Assembly: GCF_007655305.1 (NCBI RefSeq)
Contig: NZ_VLOG01000055.1
Span: 62,001-126,000 of the forward strand
Length of the DNA: 64,000 nucleotides
Reading direction: 5' to 3'
Source of the DNA: Algoriphagus algorifonticola
Lineage (GTDB): Bacteria > Bacteroidota > Bacteroidia > Cytophagales > Cyclobacteriaceae
Part shown: piece after piece, positions 26,112 through 35,631 of the stretch
Layout of the letters: each line of letters starts with the position of its first letter
Position numbering within the stretch: the stretch's first letter is position 1
Notes under the pieces: model-generated
What the model was told of the DNA's origin: nothing
Databases searched by the model: none
What the model saw: only the letters and a program-made list of their open reading frames with translations
Program-made: the position numbers and the translations under genes

Positions 26112-26708
26112 ATGAAAAATTCAAAATCTCTTTTTTTAGCGTTTGCCCTACTAGTGGCAACCTCTTTTTCAGCCTTTGCTCAGTTGCAAAGTCCGGCATT
26201 AAGCCCTGCAGCTTCAGTTTCGCAGGTTGTAGGATTCACTAAAATCAGCATTGATTACTCCTCTCCTGCCGTGAAAGGAAGAAAAATCTTTGGAGAATTA
26301 GAAAAGTATGGGGTAACGTGGAGAGCAGGCGCTAATGCTCAAACCGTGATTGAATTCAGTACAGCGGTAAGTGTGGGCGGCAAAACACTTAGAGCAGGTA
26401 AATACTCTATTTTCATGACTCCAACTGAGTCAGGCGACTGGACAGTGCATCTAAACAGTAAGGCAGCTTCCGTTTTTGCCTACATGAAAGACGGTAAAAT
26501 AGATGAAGAGGCTGTTGCAAAAGATGATGCTGTTGCATTCAAAGCCTCCACCACGAGAGGTGGAAATACCGAAAGATTGCAATATCATATTTCCGCAGGA
26601 GATAATAAGGTAGCAACCGTGACAATGGCTTGGGAAGGCGTTATGGTTTCTTTCCCTGTTGATACCATGGTGGATCAAAAAATGGAACAGTTTAAAAGCC
26701 AGTTCTAA
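26112..26708 (+). CDS. Secreted DUF2911 protein
   Basis: 198 residues. Signal peptide ends at SAFAQ-L. The DUF2911 core is present: SPAASVSQVVGFTKISIDYSSPAVKGRKIFG, then WRAGANAQTVIEFS and GKYSIFMTP. The family is common in Bacteroidota and its function is unknown. Repeat C2, which ends in a T-run, lies 23 bp downstream and likely ends the transcript. Confidence 0.88.
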   Translation: MKNSKSLFLAFALLVATSFSAFAQLQSPALSPAASVSQVVGFTKISIDYSSPAVKGRKIFGELEKYGVTWRAGANAQTVIEFSTAVSVGGKTLRAGKYSIFMTPTESGDWTVHLNSKAASVFAYMKDGKIDEEAVAKDDAVAFKASTTRGGNTERLQYHISAGDNKVATVTMAWEGVMVSFPVDTMVDQKMEQFKSQF

Positions 26709-26731
26709 ATAAAAAAGTATTACTTCTTATT

Positions 26732-26868
26732 GAGGCTGTCTCAAAGGTGAAACTTGTCAATTGAGCGAAGTCGAAATGTGCTTAAAACAATAGAAATAGC
26801 CTTCGACTCCCTGCCTGAAGTCAGGCAGGCGCTCAGGCTGACATTAGACCGATATATGAGACAGCCTC
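26732..26868 (+). repeat. Dispersed repeat family C, copy 2, also a terminator
   Basis: Perfect 12-bp ends GAGGCTGTCTCA (26732-26743) and TGAGACAGCCTC (26857-26868), followed by ATTTTTTTATT, so the unit is a giant hairpin terminator. Inside lies CCTGCCTGAAGTCAGGCAGG (26810-26829), a palindrome missing from copy 1 at 15146-15264. Confidence 0.85.
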
Positions 26869-26918
26869 ATTTTTTTATTCCCCGAACTATTTTGGCCTGA
26901 TTTTTCTTCGATTTAAGT

Positions 26919-27563
26919 ATGGCAAGCAAAAAATCAAAACGTCCCCAAACCAAAATGGAAGAAATTGCAAATGCAATTTCTCACGGGATTGGTATTCTTC
27001 TAGCCTTAATCGGAATTCCTTTTTTGTTATGGAAAGCCTTTGAAAGCAACGATTCCTGGACTTTTGCTTCAGCTATTGCTTTCAGTTTGGGAATGTTGAT
27101 GGTCTATGCCAGCTCTACCCTTTATCATGCTATATCTAACCCAAAATGGAAAGCACTCCTTCAAAAGAGCGATCATATTTCCATCTATTTCCTGATCGCA
27201 GGAACTTACACACCCATGGTTTTGGCTGTGCTGCCCAAGGAAGAAGCGCTGCCTTTTTTAGGATTGATCTGGAGTTTTGTTCTTGTCGGAACTCTCTTCA
27301 AAATCTTCTTCACCGGCCGTTTCAAATTTGTATCAGTTGGCTTATACCTCTTGATGGGCTGGATCTCAGTGTTTATTTATGATTCCATCATCCAAAACTT
27401 AAGTCCCGAAAATATTTTCTGGCTGGCCGCAGGAGGTTTGAGTTACACCTTAGGGGTGATTTTTTACATCATGAGCAATAGACGCTATTTTCACACGGTT
27501 TGGCACGTATTCGTACTTCTAGGCACTCTGTCCCACTTTATTGTAGTGTATCAAGTTTTGTGA
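26919..27563 (+). CDS. Hemolysin III / TrhA-type (PAQR) membrane protein
   Basis: 214 residues with seven hydrophobic segments. The family histidines and motifs are present: EEIANAISHGIG at the start, SSTLYHAISN, and HTVWHVFVLLGTLSHF at the end. E. coli TrhA affects membrane energy homeostasis and fluidity; the older name hemolysin III is misleading. It converges with the next gene, 8 bp between stops. Confidence 0.92.
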   Translation: MASKKSKRPQTKMEEIANAISHGIGILLALIGIPFLLWKAFESNDSWTFASAIAFSLGMLMVYASSTLYHAISNPKWKALLQKSDHISIYFLIAGTYTPMVLAVLPKEEALPFLGLIWSFVLVGTLFKIFFTGRFKFVSVGLYLLMGWISVFIYDSIIQNLSPENIFWLAAGGLSYTLGVIFYIMSNRRYFHTVWHVFVLLGTLSHFIVVYQVL

Positions 27564-27571
27564 TTGAAAGA

Positions 27572-28612
27572 TTAAAAACTTCCAGAATCCACATCCTCTA
27601 TAAATTGAATCAATCCCGGAAAAAAGTGTGAGGGATCGTCATATTGAACCAAATGACTTCCTTCCGGACAATGAAGATATCTTCCATTTTGAACTTCCGA
27701 AGCCATCCATTTCATATGTTCAGGATCCATGGTATCATATTGAGCCCCTACTACTAAGGTCGGAACTTCGATAGATTTAAGCTGATCCTTGACGTCCCAG
27801 CCTTTTAATGTTGCTCCGGGAGTAATTCCGAATTCACTAAATCCCTGCATGTACACATAAACACCGGGATTCATATGCTTCATAGCTCTGTTGAAAGCCT
27901 CCGGCCATTTATCCAAAGGCCTCCTCAGAACATGCTCAGGATAGTAATGTTCCATCAATAATTCCCCATATCTAGGATTGTCAAAATCTTGATTATTATC
28001 CATTTCCATCACCTCTTCATACACCTCCTGTGGCATTTGAGGGCCTAACACTTCCTTCGCATACTTTTCGTAATCTTCCAAACTTGCCATCATATTGGAA
28101 ATAATCAGCCCCTTCAGCTTATCCTGATGGCGAAATGCATATTCCATGGCCAACATTCCTCCCCAAGATTGACCGTAGAGGTAAAAATTATCCGGCCCCA
28201 AATTCAAGGCTTTCCTGACCTGCTCTACTTCATCTACAAAGCGCTCAATTGTCCACAAGCTGGAATCTTCCGGCTGGTCTGAATAGTAAGACCCTAATTG
28301 ATCATAATAAATATACTCTATTCCTTCTTGAGGCAAATAACCATCAAAGGAAGAGTAAATTTCATGTGTCCAGCCTGGACCTCCATGTAGCAGCAATACT
28401 TTTTTGGTGGGGTTATTTCCCACTCGTTTGGTCCAAACCTTGAATTCACCTAGAGGTGTTTGTATAGGGATCATCTTTATCCCTCCCTCCCATTGATCAT
28501 CCCGATTGGAAAAATCCAGGTAGGAATTGCTTTCAGTTAGTTCCGATTGATCAGAACCACTTTGGCAGGCAATCAGGCCTAATAACAGTATAATTGAAAA
28601 AAGTTTTTTCAT
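27572..28612 (-). CDS. Proline iminopeptidase-like alpha/beta hydrolase, lipoprotein
   Basis: 346 residues from the ATG at 28612, chosen because it opens a lipoprotein signal with lipobox GLIAC; a longer frame upstream lacks one. Fold and motifs are those of S33 peptidases: HGGPGWTHEIY oxyanion loop, GQSWGGM nucleophile elbow, Asp in GAQYDTMDPEH and His in CPEGSHLVQYD. Expected to release N-terminal Pro or similar residues in the envelope. It lies 31 bp after the PVC-cytochrome gene, on the same strand, so an operon is likely. Confidence 0.88.
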   Translation of the reverse strand: MKKLFSIILLLGLIACQSGSDQSELTESNSYLDFSNRDDQWEGGIKMIPIQTPLGEFKVWTKRVGNNPTKKVLLLHGGPGWTHEIYSSFDGYLPQEGIEYIYYDQLGSYYSDQPEDSSLWTIERFVDEVEQVRKALNLGPDNFYLYGQSWGGMLAMEYAFRHQDKLKGLIISNMMASLEDYEKYAKEVLGPQMPQEVYEEVMEMDNNQDFDNPRYGELLMEHYYPEHVLRRPLDKWPEAFNRAMKHMNPGVYVYMQGFSEFGITPGATLKGWDVKDQLKSIEVPTLVVGAQYDTMDPEHMKWMASEVQNGRYLHCPEGSHLVQYDDPSHFFPGLIQFIEDVDSGSF

Positions 28613-28643
28613 AATTCTGATCAAGTAAAGTTCTTTGGTCAAT

Positions 28644-31322
28644 CTATCTTTCAGCAGTGGTCTTATTTTGAAACACCGGATGATTTTCATTTCCTCCGGA
28701 AATCAGGTAGGCCATTAAATCCTTTAACTCCTCCTCATTCAATCTGTTTATCAAACCCGGGAGCATAATTGAAATATCAGAGTTTTTGGTGAAAGCCACC
28801 GTGCTTTTCGGAATCTTTCTCAACTGGTCCGGAGCAAATGGATTTTGAGAAACATAATAATTGGCTCCATCTTCATCTGTCAATCTTCCGACTATAGATC
28901 CACCTTCTTTCAATTCAAAAACCGTAGCATGATATTGCTCAGAAATAGTCTGACTTGGGTTGATGGTAGCTTCCAAAATATCCTTTTTAGAAAACCTGGA
29001 GCCCAATTGGGTCAAATCCGGACCAATCACCCCTCCTTCGCCCTGCATGCTGTGACAAGATTGACAAAGGGTTGCAGCATACATGGCCTTACCTCTCACA
29101 AAATCTCTAGCTTGAAGGCTATCTACCAAAGGCAAAGCTTCCTCCACAGTCCATCTTCTTCCCGGACCTTCAGGCTGAATCCCATCTCCAGCCAAATCAT
29201 TCCCACTGCTTGTCAGCAATTTTCCTCCTGAAAGCTCATCAAACCTATCAAAGTCCTCTTTTGCAACCTTAGCCAAAGCCATCTTTCTAGCCCGATCCAA
29301 AAACCCAACATAGCTTCTTCCCCCTTTGTAATTGGTTAAAGCATTTCTAATCCAAGAGAAGTACTCTTTCCTGCTATCTTCGGTCCAGCCAGAATTAGCC
29401 CCTCCCAAAACAGTTGCAAAATAGGTTTGCTGCGCAGGAGGTACATTGGCCAGCATATTAGCTATATCCAAACCATATTGAGGATTCCGGAAAATCAATT
29501 CCGAGGAAGAAGTGACAGTTTTCTGATATTCCTCATCGTCCTCAGCACTTTTTAATAAAGCAAGAGTCTTCTCCACTGCATCAGGAGCATCCAAATGAGT
29601 CAATAAAACAGCAAGTGATCGGTTCAACAGATTATCCTTTGCTGGAAAATTAGGATTGAGATAAGCCACCAAGTCTGCCTTGAATGGTGTAGCCACCTGA
29701 TCATAACGATATAAAATGACTTCAAAAGTTCTCAATAAGTCTCCTTTTGCCTTCTCTGATAGGCTTGAATAGTCAATCTCCATTAATGATCGAACCATAG
29801 GCACCGCATCTGTATCCTTTCCATGTCTAGCCAAAGCCAAAATGGCCTGAGTCTTTTTCACAGGATCTGATTCATTCAATGCGTTGGATTTCCATAGCTC
29901 AATAGGTTGATGCTCCAAAACTAACCTGGCAGCATATTGAACAAAGCGGTCAGCGTGAGCCAGATTTGCCCATGCCAATTCCAATCCTTCTGAGCTTGCA
30001 TTTTTCGAATGGTATTGTTCCAGCTCTCTTCTAGTCTTTGCAGCCTCAGGCAAGTCAGCTACTTCCATTGGTTCTGCAGCATCAGATTCGCCTTTGTAAT
30101 AAACTCTATATAAATCCGACTCCAACCTTCTGCCTCCTGTGGCAAAATACATAGCCCCATCCGGCCCAATGGTACCATCTGTCAAGGGTAAAGGGGAGCC
30201 CGAAATAAACTCTTCTGCAGTAGCTTCATAGCTTGCTCCAGAAGGGGTCAAATGAATAGCATAAATAATCCCAAAACTCCAGTCGAAAGCGAATAGGGCC
30301 TTTTTGTATTGAGCCGGAAATTTGGCCTCTGTTCCAAACATCACATTGGTCGGGGAACCTTGTCCAATATTCAATACGGCAGGTAAGTTATCCGGAAATT
30401 CAGGAGACCACTTCGAGTTTCCTGTTCGCCAGCCAAACTCAGCTCCACTGGTGACATGCAGAATTCGGGTAGGTCTGTACCAAGGCATCCCAAAGTCCCA
30501 TTCCATGTCTGAGTCATAGGTAAAAAGATCCCCTACTTCATTGTATGCTATGTCAAATTCATTTCTGAAACCGGCTGCAATCAATTCCCAATTTTTTCCT
30601 TCCGGATCAATTTTAGCAATCCATCCTCCTGGTGCCTCTCGGTTATTGGCATGTCCCCGAGGATCTTTGATCAATGGAAAAAGGTTATCCTCCCTCCAAA
30701 CACGAGGAAGCCTGTAGTGATCCATTTCAGGAACATCCACATGATTTCCTGCTGCCAAAACTATGGATTGACCATCTGGAGAAAGCTTCATGGAATGGGG
30801 CCCATGTTCTCCCGGTTCACCCTCCAAAAGTCGGATCGTAGACACTGTTTCATATTGATCATCCCCATCCAAATCCTGAATTCTGTACAATCCAGTACTC
30901 TTTGCAAAAGTCTCATTCGAATGATGATTGACCATGACATAGAGTGAATTAAAGGAATAAAGTAGCCCTTGTGCATACCCCATCCCCACCTGAGGCTCTG
31001 CAATATCTCCGATGATCAATTTTTCAACTTTTGGTTTGACGGAAGTATCCGAACCGATCGGAGGCAGCTCCAACCGATATAAAAACCCATACTGATCCGA
31101 AGCAATCATTCTGCCCTTATCATCAAATGTCATCGCTACCCAGGAACCCTGATCCATTTCTCCGGGACTATACAGTAATTCGGCAACAAATCCTTCAGGA
31201 AGTTTCAGTTTGTCAATTTTTGGGATTCCGGTCAATTGCCGGCTTGATTCTTCTTTTTTGACACATGAAAAGCTGATCCCGGCAAGAAGAATTATGAAAA
31301 ATATATTCTGAAAGGTTTTCAT
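28644..31322 (-). CDS. PVC-type haem-binding lipoprotein with sugar-dehydrogenase-like propeller
   Basis: 892 residues. Lipobox ISFSC gives Cys20. A beta-propeller resembling the DUF7133/membrane-bound dehydrogenase family occupies about 38-430, a HEAT-like helical part 440-720, and a cytochrome c domain has CQSCH near residue 750 followed by a long domain of the PVC-type haem family (GPDLTQLGSRFSKKDILEATINPS). These proteins are abundant in Planctomycetes and marine Bacteroidota and are taken to oxidise carbohydrate substrates. It is divergent from the 31560 gene, another member. Confidence 0.88.
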   Translation of the reverse strand: MKTFQNIFFIILLAGISFSCVKKEESSRQLTGIPKIDKLKLPEGFVAELLYSPGEMDQGSWVAMTFDDKGRMIASDQYGFLYRLELPPIGSDTSVKPKVEKLIIGDIAEPQVGMGYAQGLLYSFNSLYVMVNHHSNETFAKSTGLYRIQDLDGDDQYETVSTIRLLEGEPGEHGPHSMKLSPDGQSIVLAAGNHVDVPEMDHYRLPRVWREDNLFPLIKDPRGHANNREAPGGWIAKIDPEGKNWELIAAGFRNEFDIAYNEVGDLFTYDSDMEWDFGMPWYRPTRILHVTSGAEFGWRTGNSKWSPEFPDNLPAVLNIGQGSPTNVMFGTEAKFPAQYKKALFAFDWSFGIIYAIHLTPSGASYEATAEEFISGSPLPLTDGTIGPDGAMYFATGGRRLESDLYRVYYKGESDAAEPMEVADLPEAAKTRRELEQYHSKNASSEGLELAWANLAHADRFVQYAARLVLEHQPIELWKSNALNESDPVKKTQAILALARHGKDTDAVPMVRSLMEIDYSSLSEKAKGDLLRTFEVILYRYDQVATPFKADLVAYLNPNFPAKDNLLNRSLAVLLTHLDAPDAVEKTLALLKSAEDDEEYQKTVTSSSELIFRNPQYGLDIANMLANVPPAQQTYFATVLGGANSGWTEDSRKEYFSWIRNALTNYKGGRSYVGFLDRARKMALAKVAKEDFDRFDELSGGKLLTSSGNDLAGDGIQPEGPGRRWTVEEALPLVDSLQARDFVRGKAMYAATLCQSCHSMQGEGGVIGPDLTQLGSRFSKKDILEATINPSQTISEQYHATVFELKEGGSIVGRLTDEDGANYYVSQNPFAPDQLRKIPKSTVAFTKNSDISIMLPGLINRLNEEELKDLMAYLISGGNENHPVFQNKTTAER

Positions 31323-31559
31323 AGGTTGATTGGGCTAGTACAAGCCTGAATTTAGTTTTTTTATCTTTTAAATTCTTGCAAATCAATCTACCGTTTACAT
31401 AAAATTTCAACTTACTTTATCCTTATTTCAGGAGTATTTTCAGAATAATTCGACTGTTTTGACAGAAAGGAGATATTTTAGAGATATCAATTCAGAAAGA
31501 GTAGATTTTTCAAAAGCCTAAAAAAATCTGGATGCTTTCAGCCTAAACAACCTCAACCC

Positions 31560-34500
31560 ATGAAGCAATTTTCAATCATCTGTTTATTACTGCTCACCGC
31601 TTTTTTTTCTTCATGTAAGGAGAAAATGACCCTCCAGCTACATAAGAACGCCCATATAGCGCTCGTAGGAAACAATTTGGGTTCCAGGATGATGGAATAT
31701 GGATGGTTTGAAACAGAAATGCATGTTCGTTATCCGGATAGCACGCTATTTATCAGAAATTTATGCGATCCCGGGGATACTCCCGGCTTCAGACCAAGAT
31801 CCGGGACCAATGACCCCTGGGCATTCCCCGGTGCAGAGGTGTTTCAGGATGAATTTGCTACCAAATCCAACAGTGAAGGGTTTCTAGAAAAACCCGATCA
31901 ATGGTTAACAAGACTTCAGGCTGATGTTGTGGTAGGATTCTTTGGATTCAATGAATCCTTCCAAGGACTGGAAAAACTCCCCATTTTCAAGGAAGAATTA
32001 GAAGCCTGGATTACTCATTCCAAAGCTCAACAGTACAATGGAAAGGCTTCGCCTCAACTGGCCCTCGTCTCTCCCATAGCCATCGAAGATCTCAGCGATC
32101 ATTTAGATGTCCCAGACGGAAAATCCCAAAATAAACTAATCGAAGCCTATGTCCAAGGCATGAAAGAAGTGGCCAAAAAACATGAAATCGTGTTTGTTGA
32201 CGCTTTTTCCGCCAGTAAAAAATGGTATAACTCTGAAAAGGAGGATTTAACGATAGACGGATCACAGCTCAATGAGGATGGCTACAAGCTTTTTTCTACT
32301 TTTTTGGCAGATGAACTTTTCGGAAAAGAAAAAAGAAAGGCTGAACAACATCTCGCTGAAATTCATATAGCAGTAATGGAGAAAAATTGGTTATGGCACA
32401 ATGACTATAAAATACCTAATGGGGTTCACGTATTCGGACGTCGTTATGACCCTTTTGGCCCGGATAATTATCCCTATGAACTGGAGAAAATCAGGCAAAT
32501 GACTGCTAATCGCGACTCCGCAATTTGGGATGCCAACCTGGGGAAAAACTATGATCTGGCAGCAGCAGATGCAAGAACCCGCTCTCTTCCCGAGGTGGAA
32601 ACCAATTACAATCCTCAGGCCAATGGGAGTTTGGAGTATAAATATGGTGAAGAGGCGCTAAAAGGTTTACAAGTCGCTGAAGGGTATAAAATCGAATTAT
32701 TTGCTTCAGAAGAGGATTTCCCGGACTTAGCCAACCCTGTCCAAATTTCATTTGACAATAAAGGCAGACTTTGGGTAGCTACAATGCCAAGTTACCCCCA
32801 CTACAAACCTGGCGATCCCAAGCCAAAGGATAAGCTGATCATCTTGGAGGACACAGACGGAGATGGAAAAGCGGATAAACAAACCGTCTTCGCCGAAGAT
32901 CTACATTTACCGGTAGGTTTTGAGCTGGCTGCGGAAGGGGTCTATGTGTCCCAGCTTCCAAATTTAGTTTTATTGCAAGACACTAATGGAGATGATCAAG
33001 CTGATAAAAAGACCATTCTACTTTCAGGCTTTGATGATCATGATACCCATCATGCGATTTCAGCCTACACTACTGATGAATCAGGAGCTATTTACATGGC
33101 TGAGGGCGTATTTTTGCATACCAATGTTGAAACTTCTTATGGACCTGTAAGAGCAACCAATGGAGGTTTTTATCGCTACGAACCCAAAAGACATAAACTT
33201 GAAAGAGTGAACCAGGTTCCCATTCCCAATCCTTGGGGGATAGCCTTTGATGATTGGGGACAAAATTTTTATCTAGAAACTTCGGGTCCCAACCTCAACT
33301 GGATGCTTCCCGGGTCCACGCTTCCCCGCTATGGCAATAATAACTTCAAGGGACCAAATCTGATTGAGCAGGAGCAAATGGTCAGACCTACCTCAGGATT
33401 GGAATTTGTTTCCAGCAGGCATTTTCCGGATGAGGTTCAGGGAGATATTTTATTAAATAATACCATAGGATTTTTGGGAACCAAGCAGCATCAAATTGTA
33501 GAGGATTCGGTGGGTTTCCATGCCGAATACCGACAGGATCTGGTCAGTTCCACAGATAGAAATTTCAGGCCAGTCGATCTGGAATTTGCTCCGGATGGAT
33601 CACTTTACATTGTGGATTGGCATAATATCCTGATTGGACATATGCAGCACAATGCCCGTGACCCACTCAGAGACCATGTACATGGTAGAATTTATCGGGT
33701 TACCTACCCTTCCAGACCCTTGGTTACTCCCGCAAAAATAGACGGAGCAGAAATTCCTGAACTTTTGGAAAATTTAAAATTGCCTGAATACAGAACCCGC
33801 TACAGAACCCGTAGAGAGTTGAGAGGAAGGGATCCAAAGAAAGTCAGTGAGGCTGTTGTTGACTGGGTTAAAAACTTGGATAAAAATGACCCAAATTTTG
33901 AGCATCATAGATTGGAAGCGCTGTGGGTAACTTGGGGAATAAATCAGGTGAATCAATCCTTATTAAGTGATTTATTAAAGTCTGAAGACCATAAGGTAAG
34001 AGCTGCTGCCACCAGGGTGCTTCGGTATACCGGGCATCAGGTGGAAAATCAAGCTGATTTCTTGATGCAGGCTGTGAAAGACCCACATGGTAGGGTAAGA
34101 ATGGAAGCAGTAGCTGCAGCTTCCTGGTTACCGAGGGAGAAAGGCTTACCGATTTTAGCTGAGGCAGAAAATCAACCCAAGGATAATACCTGGATTCCGA
34201 GAACTTTGGAAACAGCCGTGGCACATATCAATGGACTCTCTGTTGCTCAAAAGAAAGAAGAAGACATCAAGTCCTCTCTGACAGGTTCAGATCGGGAATT
34301 ATTTGTCTTGGGAAAGGAAATCTATGCTAGAGAGGGATTTTGTGCTACTTGTCATCAATTGGATGGCAATGGTTTGACTGCCTCGCAGTTTCCTCCACTC
34401 AAGGGAACTCCATGGGTAACCGGAAGTGAGGAGCGTCTAATCAAAATCGTTTTGAAAGGGATTATGGGCCCTATTGAGGTAGCGGGAAGACAATATCCTG

Positions 34501-34703
34501 GTCAGGTTCCTATGACACCTTATGAGGGAATGTTGGATGATACAGAGGTTGCTGCGGTATTAACTTATGTGAGAAATTCTTTCGGAAATCAAGCTTCTCC
34601 TATTTCCCCTGAGTTGGTAAAGAAAGTAAGGCAGGAGGTTCTGGATAAGAAAGGGTTCTGGAATGCAGAAGAATTACTGCGAATGCATCCCATGGAGAAA
34701 TAA
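31560..34703 (+). CDS. SGNH hydrolase / PVC-type cytochrome c fusion lipoprotein
   Basis: 1047 residues. Lipobox FFSSC near residue 20. The N-terminal SGNH/GDSL-like domain (about 30-260) starts HIALVGNNLGSRM and ends DGSQLNEDGYKLF; the usual GDS reads GNN, so catalysis is doubtful. A propeller of the PVC dehydrogenase type (about 365-730), HEAT repeats (about 770-900) and a cytochrome c with CATCH at residue 928 and a Met in PMTPYEGM follow. Paralogous to the 28644 gene in its central part. Likely a surface enzyme that acts on an esterified glycan and oxidises it. Confidence 0.87.
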   Translation: MKQFSIICLLLLTAFFSSCKEKMTLQLHKNAHIALVGNNLGSRMMEYGWFETEMHVRYPDSTLFIRNLCDPGDTPGFRPRSGTNDPWAFPGAEVFQDEFATKSNSEGFLEKPDQWLTRLQADVVVGFFGFNESFQGLEKLPIFKEELEAWITHSKAQQYNGKASPQLALVSPIAIEDLSDHLDVPDGKSQNKLIEAYVQGMKEVAKKHEIVFVDAFSASKKWYNSEKEDLTIDGSQLNEDGYKLFSTFLADELFGKEKRKAEQHLAEIHIAVMEKNWLWHNDYKIPNGVHVFGRRYDPFGPDNYPYELEKIRQMTANRDSAIWDANLGKNYDLAAADARTRSLPEVETNYNPQANGSLEYKYGEEALKGLQVAEGYKIELFASEEDFPDLANPVQISFDNKGRLWVATMPSYPHYKPGDPKPKDKLIILEDTDGDGKADKQTVFAEDLHLPVGFELAAEGVYVSQLPNLVLLQDTNGDDQADKKTILLSGFDDHDTHHAISAYTTDESGAIYMAEGVFLHTNVETSYGPVRATNGGFYRYEPKRHKLERVNQVPIPNPWGIAFDDWGQNFYLETSGPNLNWMLPGSTLPRYGNNNFKGPNLIEQEQMVRPTSGLEFVSSRHFPDEVQGDILLNNTIGFLGTKQHQIVEDSVGFHAEYRQDLVSSTDRNFRPVDLEFAPDGSLYIVDWHNILIGHMQHNARDPLRDHVHGRIYRVTYPSRPLVTPAKIDGAEIPELLENLKLPEYRTRYRTRRELRGRDPKKVSEAVVDWVKNLDKNDPNFEHHRLEALWVTWGINQVNQSLLSDLLKSEDHKVRAAATRVLRYTGHQVENQADFLMQAVKDPHGRVRMEAVAAASWLPREKGLPILAEAENQPKDNTWIPRTLETAVAHINGLSVAQKKEEDIKSSLTGSDRELFVLGKEIYAREGFCATCHQLDGNGLTASQFPPLKGTPWVTGSEERLIKIVLKGIMGPIEVAGRQYPGQVPMTPYEGMLDDTEVAAVLTYVRNSFGNQASPISPELVKKVRQEVLDKKGFWNAEELLRMHPMEK

Positions 34704-34712
34704 AGAAATGTT

Positions 34713-35438
34713 ATGGCTAAGATATTTATAACAGGATCCTCCGATGGCTTGGGTAAACTAGCCGCTGAAAAATTGATTCAATCAGGGCATACTGTCTTTC
34801 TTCATGCCAGAAATACCGAGAAGAAAGAAGTTCTTGCCGGACAAATTACGGAGGCAGCTGATATTCTGGTTGGTGATTTATCAAAGATGGAGGAAGTAAA
34901 AAGTCTTGCTGATCAAGTCAACGCATATGGAAAAATGGATGCAATCATTCATAACGCCGGAGTTTACTCTGCCGATTCGCCAACACTTTTTCAGGTAAAT
35001 GTTTTAGCTCCTTATACACTTACCGCACTCGTTAAACTCCCAAAAAGGCTCATATATCTCAGTTCAGGAATGCATCTAGGTGGCAGACCAATTTACAGAA
35101 AAGAGGATTTACCTTCCATCAATTACTCTGACACTAAGCTAATGGTGAGCACTTTGGCTGCTGCTTTGGCAAAGCGCTATCCAAATACACTTTCTAATTC
35201 TGTTGATCCCGGCTGGGTTCCAACCAAAATGGGCGGTAAAAATGCTACTGACGACCTTCAAAAAGGAATGGAGACCCAGGTTTGGTTGGCAGAGAGTCAG
35301 GAAAAAGAAGCAATGACTTCGGGGCATTATTTTTTTCATAAACGAATAAAACCTTGTCATGAGGCTGTAAACGATCCCATTTACCAAGAGCGATTGTTAG
35401 GCCTTTGTGAAAGCGTTACGGGAATAAAATTTAAATAG
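34713..35438 (+). CDS. Short-chain dehydrogenase/reductase (SDR)
   Basis: 241 residues. Cofactor motif GSSDGLG (8-14), NAG at 81-83, Ser117/118 and YxxxK as Tyr138/Lys142. The Rossmann fold is complete but the C-terminal substrate part is short. Starts 9 bp after the SGNH/PVC gene, so it is probably cotranscribed and may reduce the product of that enzyme. Substrate unknown. Confidence 0.85.
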   Translation: MAKIFITGSSDGLGKLAAEKLIQSGHTVFLHARNTEKKEVLAGQITEAADILVGDLSKMEEVKSLADQVNAYGKMDAIIHNAGVYSADSPTLFQVNVLAPYTLTALVKLPKRLIYLSSGMHLGGRPIYRKEDLPSINYSDTKLMVSTLAAALAKRYPNTLSNSVDPGWVPTKMGGKNATDDLQKGMETQVWLAESQEKEAMTSGHYFFHKRIKPCHEAVNDPIYQERLLGLCESVTGIKFK

Positions 35439-35552
35439 ACCAGAAACACTTTTAATTGCCGGTAATTTATTAGAGCTCAAATAGTTTTGAGTGACTCAAC
35501 CCTCTTGTGTTTTTACCTATCTTATTCTTATTTAAAATTAATCTAATTAACC

Positions 35553-35583
35553 TTTGATTTTTTATTTCGAGCCCCTACTTTTG
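35553..35583 (+). promoter_or_regulatory. Bacteroidota promoter of the imelysin/TonB operon
   Basis: TTTG at 35553-35556, 19-bp spacer, TACTTTTG at 35576-35583: a full match to the TTTG / TAnnTTTG consensus. The -7 box ends 48 bp before the DUF4856 gene ATG. Confidence 0.8.
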
Positions 35584-35631
35584 TCGGGTAATTAAAATCA
35601 GTCTAAATAAAAGGTAGCATCACCAACTAGT

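Noticed and set aside
26919..27563. Hemolysin III read as a virulence toxin
   Set aside because: The fold is a PAQR-type membrane protein with a housekeeping membrane role; no toxin evidence.
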